This document shows positions 1-5,174 of a stretch of DNA of 5,174 bases, one piece after another (the first letter of the stretch is position 1; each line of letters opens with the position of its first letter). Source of the stretch: Polyangium sp. (in: bacteria) (lineage in GTDB: Bacteria; Myxococcota_A; Polyangia; Palsa-1104). The DNA lies in assembly GCA_025450955.1 (NCBI GenBank), contig JANWLJ010000021.1, positions 1-5,174 of the forward strand, given 5' to 3'. Made by a program: the position numbers and the translations under genes. The notes beneath the pieces are model-generated. The model worked only from the letters and a program-made list of their open reading frames with translations. It searched no databases and was not told the DNA's origin.

Positions 1-543
1 CGTCACGCTGAGAATCGTCACTTTGGTTCCCATCGGGCCCGTGATCGCGATGTTGGTGAACTCCGATCCGAAGAGGCTCTGGATCGCGGTCGCATCAAAT
101 GGATCATCGTGATCGGCGTTGTCGACGTGGAGATGCGCCACCGATCCCTGCGCGAAAGTTCCCTGAAGGCTGACCTTGACCGGCGGCTCGACGTCGAAGG
201 CGCCTTTGAAGACTTCCATGTTGGTGCCGTCGGTGACGGTGACGTCGCGGGGGCCGGTCATGGCGGTGGGGGCGACGGTGATGTTGGCGATGACGCCGGT
301 GGCGCTCGCGGCGGAGATCTTGTTGACGGTCACGCCGGGGCCGAAGTCGATGGTGGTGGTGTCGGTCCACATGGTGGCGTAGCCGCTCACCTGCACGTCT
401 TTGGTGCGGCCGAGAAAGACCATCGCCGGGGAGACTGCGCTCACGCTCGGCGTCGGAGTAAACGGCTTGGCATCGTTTCCACACCCGCACACGCTCGCGG
501 CGACCAGCGCGCACGCGAAGCCCCACCTGCAAAATGAATTCAT
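1..543 (-). CDS. Putative lipoprotein with Ig-like domain (N-terminal part)
   Basis: This is the first 181 codons of a gene that stays open to the left edge, so the C-terminus is missing. It starts at ATG 543, preceded by AAGGAG with a 9-nt spacer. Residues 8-20 form a short hydrophobic signal segment ending in V18-C19-G20-C21, which fits a type II signal peptidase lipobox, so Cys21 is probably lipidated. A Thr/Pro linker follows, then residues about 33-118 with the alternating beta-strand pattern of IPT/TIG-like Ig folds (a SPAMVFLG opening, a FGPGVTV stretch, a GPRDVTVTDG end). A second beta-rich region begins near residue 121. Codons are strongly G/C-ending in this frame, which favours it over the plus-strand frames across the same bases. 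The inferred location is the cell envelope surface. Its function is unknown; Ig-like lipoproteins of this kind are often structural or adhesive. Confidence 0.8.
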   Translation of the reverse strand, partial: MNSFCRWGFACALVAASVCGCGNDAKPFTPTPSVSAVSPAMVFLGRTKDVQVSGYATMWTDTTTIDFGPGVTVNKISAASATGVIANITVAPTAMTGPRDVTVTDGTNMEVFKGAFDVEPPVKVSLQGTFAQGSVAHLHVDNADHDDPFDATAIQSLFGSEFTNIAITGPMGTKVTILSVT

Positions 544-552
544 TGCGCCTTG

Positions 553-558
553 CTCCTT
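553..558 (-). promoter_or_regulatory. Ribosome binding site of the lipoprotein gene
   Basis: The minus strand reads AAGGAG, 9 nt before ATG 543. It fixes this start. The AT-rich patch just upstream (559-575) is the likeliest place for the promoter, but no good -35/-10 pair could be matched. Confidence 0.65.
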
Positions 559-637
559 GTTAAATGGATAAAAAGCCGCCGACGGCGACAGCGGCGCGGA
601 CGGTACACGGGCGGGCGCTCGGCCGCAAGCCGGTGGC

Positions 638-666
638 GTGACGCTGCTGGGCTTCGGCGTTAGACT
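638..666 (+). promoter_or_regulatory. Candidate leaderless promoter of the Uma2-family gene
   Basis: GTGACG at 638-643 matches four of six positions of TTGACA. A 17-nt spacer follows, then TAGACT at 661-666, which matches four of six positions of TATAAT and fits TANNNT. Only 6 nt separate this -10 from ATG 673, so transcription would begin at or next to the start codon. No Shine-Dalgarno sequence is visible before the ATG, consistent with a leaderless message. This is inference from spacing and consensus only. Confidence 0.4.
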
Positions 667-672
667 CGTGTT

Positions 673-1251
673 ATGGCCAGGGCGAAGGGGCGCGCGACCT
701 ATGACGATCTTTTGGCGCTGCCGGATCACGTCGTTGGCGAGATCATCGGCGGCGAGTTGATCGCGACGCCACGGCCGGCTTCGCCCCACGCCGTCGCGGG
801 CACGGCCATTGGGAGCGACCTGTTCGGATCCTACAATCGGCCGCCGGGTGGCGGGACTGGCGGCTGGTGGATCCTGTTCGAGCCGGAGTTGCATCTTGGA
901 GCCGACGTGCTTGTGCCGGATGTGGCGGGCTGGCGGCGCGAGCGCATGCCGCGCATTCCGAACGTGCCGGCGTTCGAGCTCGTGCCCGATTGGGTCTGCG
1001 AGATCGTTTCCCCCTCGACCGAGCGGATCGATCGCGCCCGGAAGATGGCGATCTATGCGCAGGTCAGGGTGGAGCACCTGTGGTTGGTCAACCCGCTGAT
1101 CCGCACGCTCGAGATCTATCGTCTCGAGGGTGAGGGCTGGAAGTTGGTGACGATCTTCGCCGGGAGCGAGAAAATTCGGGCGGTGCCGTTCGATGCGATC
1201 GAGCTCGAGCTCGAGCGTTGGTGGATCGAGCCCGAGCCGGCCGCGCCCTGA
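673..1251 (+). CDS. Uma2-family (DUF820) PD-(D/E)XK endonuclease-like protein
   Basis: This complete 192-residue protein has the size and layout usual for the Uma2 family (PF05685). The N-terminus has the family's YDDLLALPD start and an IIGGELI strand (residues 10-30). The putative catalytic core is VPD at 81-83 (Asp83), then WVCEIVSPST at 107-116 (Glu110), then Lys124 in the helix leading to Y128. These match the D...ExV...K order of PD-(D/E)XK nuclease folds. The EHLWLVNP stretch at 134-141 and a beta-rich C-terminus are also typical. Uma2 proteins are predicted nucleases, common in many copies in cyanobacteria and other large genomes, and their physiological role is not established. The gene stands alone, divergent from the lipoprotein gene and convergent with the protease. 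No partner toxin, antitoxin or methylase is beside it. No ribosome binding site is seen. Confidence 0.9.
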   Translation: MARAKGRATYDDLLALPDHVVGEIIGGELIATPRPASPHAVAGTAIGSDLFGSYNRPPGGGTGGWWILFEPELHLGADVLVPDVAGWRRERMPRIPNVPAFELVPDWVCEIVSPSTERIDRARKMAIYAQVRVEHLWLVNPLIRTLEIYRLEGEGWKLVTIFAGSEKIRAVPFDAIELELERWWIEPEPAAP

Positions 1252-1271
1252 TTCTTTCGCGCGATTTCGGG

Positions 1272-3110
<1,839 letters not shown>

Positions 3111-3116
3111 GACGAG

Positions 3117-3139
3117 CCTCCCGTCCTTTCTCTATTATA
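3117..3139 (-). promoter_or_regulatory. Promoter -10 and ribosome binding site of the protease gene
   Basis: On the minus strand a perfect TATAAT lies at 3139-3134, followed by a purine-rich leader and GGGAGG at 3122-3117, then 6 nt and the GTG start at 3110. The implied 5' leader is only about 15-20 nt. No convincing -35 lies 16-18 nt upstream; that stretch is GC-rich and holds a small GCGCC/GGCGC inverted repeat (3157-3172). The site suggests the protease can be transcribed separately from the upstream cNMP-binding gene. Confidence 0.5.
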
Positions 3140-3202
3140 TACGCAGGATCTCCCCCGCGCCTGCCGGGGCGCTGCGATTTTCCCGCGAGGGACAATCGAC
3201 AC

Positions 3203-3217
3203 CGCGGCGAGGCCGCG
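3203..3217. repeat. Short perfect inverted repeat after the cNMP-binding gene
   Basis: CGCGGC and GCCGCG arms of 6 bp flank a 3-nt loop, 23 bp past the stop of the cNMP-binding gene. It could pause or end transcription, but no T-tract follows it on the minus strand, so it is not a standard intrinsic terminator. In sequence this GC-rich, a 6-bp stem may be chance. Confidence 0.3.
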
Positions 3218-3240
3218 ACGAGACTGGGGAATCGGGCGGG

Positions 3241-4641
3241 TTAGACCAAGATCCGCTCGTCCTCTTCGACGAGATCGTCGGCGGTGAGGGCAATTTCGGC
3301 GTCTTTGAGACGCTCTTCGGTGAGCTCCTCGAAAAACGCGCGCATCTCGGGAAGGGCGGTCACCAGGCGTTCGAAATATTCGCGCGCGAGGAACAGCAGC
3401 GTCGAGGGTCGGGCGGCGCGCACGGTGGCGTTGGCAGGCGTGTTGCGAATGAGCGAGATCTCGCCGAACAGATCGCCCGAGCGCAAGGTCGCGAGCGTCG
3501 ACTGAAACGGCTCCTCGCCGCGCAGCACCTCGACCTCGCCCGAGAGCACCACGTACAGGCCGCGGCCGGGATCGCCCTCGCGGATGATGTCGGTGCCGGG
3601 GGCGACATCGTGGCCGGTGAAGCGGCGCGCCAGATCGAGCCGCTGCTGGGCGGCGAACGGGCGAAACAGCGGCGAGGTGGCGAGCAGGTTGCGGAGCAGG
3701 CGATCGCGGGTGAAGCGGCTGAGCGCCTCGGCGAGCGGCGGCAGCTCGTCGGCGGCGGCGCGCAGGGCAGCGGCGCCGAGCTCGAGCAGATCGGCCTCGC
3801 CGTCGACCTCGACCGAGGCGAGGCGCGGCTGGTTGGCCACCAGCGCCAGCTCGCCGAAGATCGCGCCTTCGCCGAGGCGCGCCAGCTCGGTCTGGCGGCC
3901 GAGCGCGTCGGTGCTGTAGACCCGGACGTGGCCCGAGGCGACCAGATAGAACGCGTCGCCCGGCTCGCCTTCGCGGATCACCTTGGCGCCGTGAGGCAGG
4001 CGGCGCACGGTCACCGTCCCGAGCACGCGCGCAAACGCTTGCGGCGTCAGCTCCGAGAGCAGCGGCAGCGGCGGGAAGCGCTCGGGGAAGCTGGTGAACG
4101 CGGTGGTCGACGAGGCCACCTGCGCGGCGCTCTGCGCGGCCAAAGCGGGATCGACGTCGGGAGTGAGATCGGGCGGCGAGACGTCGGTGTCGGGATCGGG
4201 CGGCGCGAGCCGGGCGCCGCCGGCGCGAGCGTGAGCGAGGCGTGGGGAGCCGGCGCCGTAGAGCGTGCCGAGCGATTCGCGCAGCGCGGCCACGTCGGCG
4301 CCGAGCGAGTGGAGCGCCTGGGCGGCGACGATCGCGTGCAGCGGGCGGCCGGCGGAAAGATCGTAGAAGCCGACCGCCGCGTAGACCCGACGCGCCAGCT
4401 CGGGCAGGCCGGCGGTGATGCCCACGCCAGCCTGGCCGGCGGATACGCCCACGCCGGCCTGGCCGGCGGATACGCCCACGCCGGCTTGGCCGGCGGATAC
4501 ACAGAGATCCGCGATCTTCATTCGTGCGTCGAGATCCGTGGGCACCTCGGCGACGATCCGCTCATAGAGGCGAAAGGCGCGGCCGAAATCGCCGAGCACC
4601 ACGTACCGGAGCGCCTGGGTCTTGAGCTCGACAAGCCGCAT
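3241..4641 (-). CDS. TPR-like protein with two cyclic-nucleotide-binding domains
   Basis: The protein has 466 residues from ATG 4641. Residues 1-50 and 76-115 form TPR-like helices, interrupted at about 48-76 by a tandem SAGQAGVGV repeat. A Pro/Asp/Ala-rich linker follows (about 135-190). The first cNMP-binding domain (about 193-300) has the IREGEPGDAFYLVASG hairpin and the phosphate-binding cassette FGELALVANQPRLASV (262-277) with Arg273. The second (about 324-430) has IREGDPGRGLYVVLSG and FGEISLIRNTPANATV (392-407), but Ala403 stands where the cassette Arg should be. The tail is acidic (ADDLVEEDE). No helix-turn-helix, kinase or channel segment is present, so it is probably a cytoplasmic cNMP-responsive scaffold or adaptor rather than a CRP-type regulator; its partner is unknown. 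The frame stays open to 5085, but the MRLVELKTQ start is chosen because the TPR begins there and the upstream part overlaps the divergent gene's coding region. Confidence 0.9.
   Translation of the reverse strand: MRLVELKTQALRYVVLGDFGRAFRLYERIVAEVPTDLDARMKIADLCVSAGQAGVGVSAGQAGVGVSAGQAGVGITAGLPELARRVYAAVGFYDLSAGRPLHAIVAAQALHSLGADVAALRESLGTLYGAGSPRLAHARAGGARLAPPDPDTDVSPPDLTPDVDPALAAQSAAQVASSTTAFTSFPERFPPLPLLSELTPQAFARVLGTVTVRRLPHGAKVIREGEPGDAFYLVASGHVRVYSTDALGRQTELARLGEGAIFGELALVANQPRLASVEVDGEADLLELGAAALRAAADELPPLAEALSRFTRDRLLRNLLATSPLFRPFAAQQRLDLARRFTGHDVAPGTDIIREGDPGRGLYVVLSGEVEVLRGEEPFQSTLATLRSGDLFGEISLIRNTPANATVRAARPSTLLFLAREYFERLVTALPEMRAFFEELTEERLKDAEIALTADDLVEEDERILV
4407..4500. repeat. 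27-bp tandem repeat, about 3.5 copies, inside the TPR-coding region
   Basis: Units begin at 4407, 4434 and 4461, with a 13-bp partial fourth unit at 4488-4500. The units at 4434 and 4461 differ by one base, and the 13-bp partial matches them exactly. The unit at 4407 differs at several positions. The period is a multiple of three, so each copy adds nine residues (VSAGQAGVG) to the minus-strand protein without shifting the frame. The copies sit at the turn between two TPR helices, where SAG would otherwise run directly into LPELARRVY. The unit junctions contain GC-rich palindromic arms. Confidence 0.95.
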
Positions 4642-4647
4642 CGCGCA

Positions 4648-4677
4648 AGGATAAACCGTTTTTCTCGCTCGTGAAAA
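4648..4677 (-). promoter_or_regulatory. Candidate leaderless promoter of the cNMP-binding gene
   Basis: On the minus strand TTTTCA (4677-4672, four of six to TTGACA) is followed by an 18-nt spacer and TATCCT (4653-4648, fits TANNNT). Exactly 6 nt then lead to ATG 4641. No Shine-Dalgarno sequence precedes the ATG. The arrangement mirrors the one before the Uma2-family gene. It overlaps the predicted promoter of the divergent zinc-ribbon gene. Confidence 0.4.
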
Positions 4678-4683
4678 CTCGGA

Positions 4684-4689
4684 TATAAT
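4684..4689 (+). promoter_or_regulatory. -10 element for the zinc-ribbon gene
   Basis: There is a perfect TATAAT in a short AT-rich stretch, with only a poor -35 (TTCTCG or TTTCTC around 4661-4667). A start near 4696 would give a GC-rich leader of about 80 nt before ATG 4778. Confidence 0.45.
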
Positions 4690-4760
4690 GCCAGGCCAAT
4701 CGGCGAGCTGGCGGGGCGGGGCGAGGCGCCTGCTCCCTCGTGTTTGGGGAGGCTGTGCCG

Positions 4761-4767
4761 AGGAGGG
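4761..4767 (+). promoter_or_regulatory. Ribosome binding site of the zinc-ribbon gene
   Basis: AGGAGGG lies 10 nt before ATG 4778, slightly longer than the usual spacing. The nearer GTG at 4767 is out of frame and meets a stop after four codons, so ATG 4778 is the start. Confidence 0.65.
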
Positions 4768-4777
4768 TGCCCGCGAG

Positions 4778-5174
4778 ATGAAAAAGGGTTGCACGGCGTG
4801 CGGCAAGCAGATCCCGAGCGTTGCGCTCGACTGCGTGTTCTGCGGCGCCAAGCAGCCGGTCGAGGCGAGCGCGGAGCTCGCCACGGTGCACGCGACCGAT
4901 CCGACCATGTCCTTTCGGCTCGCCGATCTCGAGGGTGCGTCGCCGGAGTCGGCGGCGGCCGAAAGTGCGCCCGTCTCGACGGAGAGTCCGAAGTCGACCG
5001 AGCCTGGCAAGGAAAACGGCGTCAACGGCGCGGCGCAGATGCCGTCGCAAGCGCGGCTGACCGCGGCGATGCCGATCGCGGCCATCGATACCGCGGTCGC
5101 CGAGGCGCAGGTCGCGCCCGAGCGGAGGAAGGAGACGCCGTTCGCGCCGAGCGCGACGGAGCCGGCGACGGACG
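4778..5174 (+). CDS. Zinc-ribbon protein with disordered linker (N-terminal part)
   Basis: The reading frame is open from ATG 4778 to the right edge: 132 complete codons, C-terminus missing. Cys5-x2-Cys8 and Cys19-x2-Cys22 (CTACGKQIP ... CVFCG) form a compact zinc-ribbon knuckle pair with a 10-residue spacer, likely binding one zinc ion. From about residue 27 the sequence becomes low-complexity, rich in Ala, Pro, Ser, Glu and Thr, with no predicted fold, as in a flexible linker that leads to another domain beyond the window. No signal peptide is present, so the N-terminus is probably cytoplasmic. Similar N-terminal zinc ribbons followed by long linkers occur in many deltaproteobacterial proteins of unknown function, sometimes ending in a membrane or signalling domain. 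It diverges from the cNMP-binding gene across 136 bp with overlapping predicted promoters. Confidence 0.8.
   Translation, partial: MKKGCTACGKQIPSVALDCVFCGAKQPVEASAELATVHATDPTMSFRLADLEGASPESAAAESAPVSTESPKSTEPGKENGVNGAAQMPSQARLTAAMPIAAIDTAVAEAQVAPERRKETPFAPSATEPATD

Noticed and set aside
109..537. Open frames on both strands over the lipoprotein region
   Set aside because: They give Gly/Asp/Val-rich or Arg/His-rich products. The frame starting at 543 has a Shine-Dalgarno site, signal peptide, lipobox and consistent codon bias.
3181..3192. TCCC-GCGA-GGGA mini-hairpin
   Set aside because: It has a 4-bp stem, and no plus-strand gene ends here that it could serve. It is most likely chance.
4407..4500. 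CRISPR-like array
   Set aside because: The units are directly contiguous with no unique spacers, and they are translated in frame within a protein-coding gene.
4736..4763. CCTCG/CGAGG pairing that could mask the zinc-ribbon ribosome binding site
   Set aside because: A 5-bp stem with an 18-nt loop is weak and expected by chance in GC-rich sequence. There is no alternative structure or ligand-fold signature to suggest a riboswitch.
4642..5085. N-terminal extension of the cNMP-binding frame by 148 codons on the minus strand
   Set aside because: It overlaps the start and coding region of the divergent zinc-ribbon gene, which has a Shine-Dalgarno site and Cys motifs. The extension shows no domain, and the TPR begins at the ATG at 4641.

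Overview
The window is GC-rich, and its genes favour codons ending in G or C. It carries a patchwork of an Ig-like lipoprotein, a Uma2-type nuclease, a membrane-bound subtilase, a double cyclic-nucleotide-binding protein and a zinc-ribbon protein. This looks most like a chromosome of a large-genome deltaproteobacterial or myxobacterial type. That assignment is an inference from gene style, because no taxonomic marker is present.

Layout, left to right: (1) the N-terminal part of a secreted lipoprotein with an Ig-like fold, minus strand, running off the left edge (1-543). (2) A 129-bp divergent gap. (3) A complete Uma2-family PD-(D/E)XK protein, plus strand (673-1251), ending 20 bp from the end of the convergent next gene. 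(4) A complete S8 subtilisin-like protease, minus strand (1272-3110), with a GTG start, a propeptide, a full catalytic set and an unusual tail of about five membrane segments. (5) A 130-bp gap holding the protease promoter -10 and ribosome binding site. (6) A minus-strand protein (3241-4641) with an N-terminal TPR-like region, a 27-bp in-frame tandem repeat inside that region and two cNMP-binding domains. (7) A 136-bp divergent promoter region. (8) The start of a plus-strand zinc-ribbon protein with a disordered, Ala/Pro/Ser/Glu-rich continuation, running off the right edge (4778-5174).

The genes do not form an obvious single pathway. The only co-directional pair is the cNMP-binding protein followed by the protease, and the protease seems to have its own promoter. 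No RNA gene, CRISPR array, transposase, attachment site or recognised defence system is visible. The points most worth a second look are the tandem repeat placed at a TPR turn, the loss of the phosphate-binding Arg in the second cNMP domain, the polytopic tail on the subtilase, and two Shine-Dalgarno-less genes with a TANNNT box exactly 6 nt before ATG (possible leaderless transcripts).
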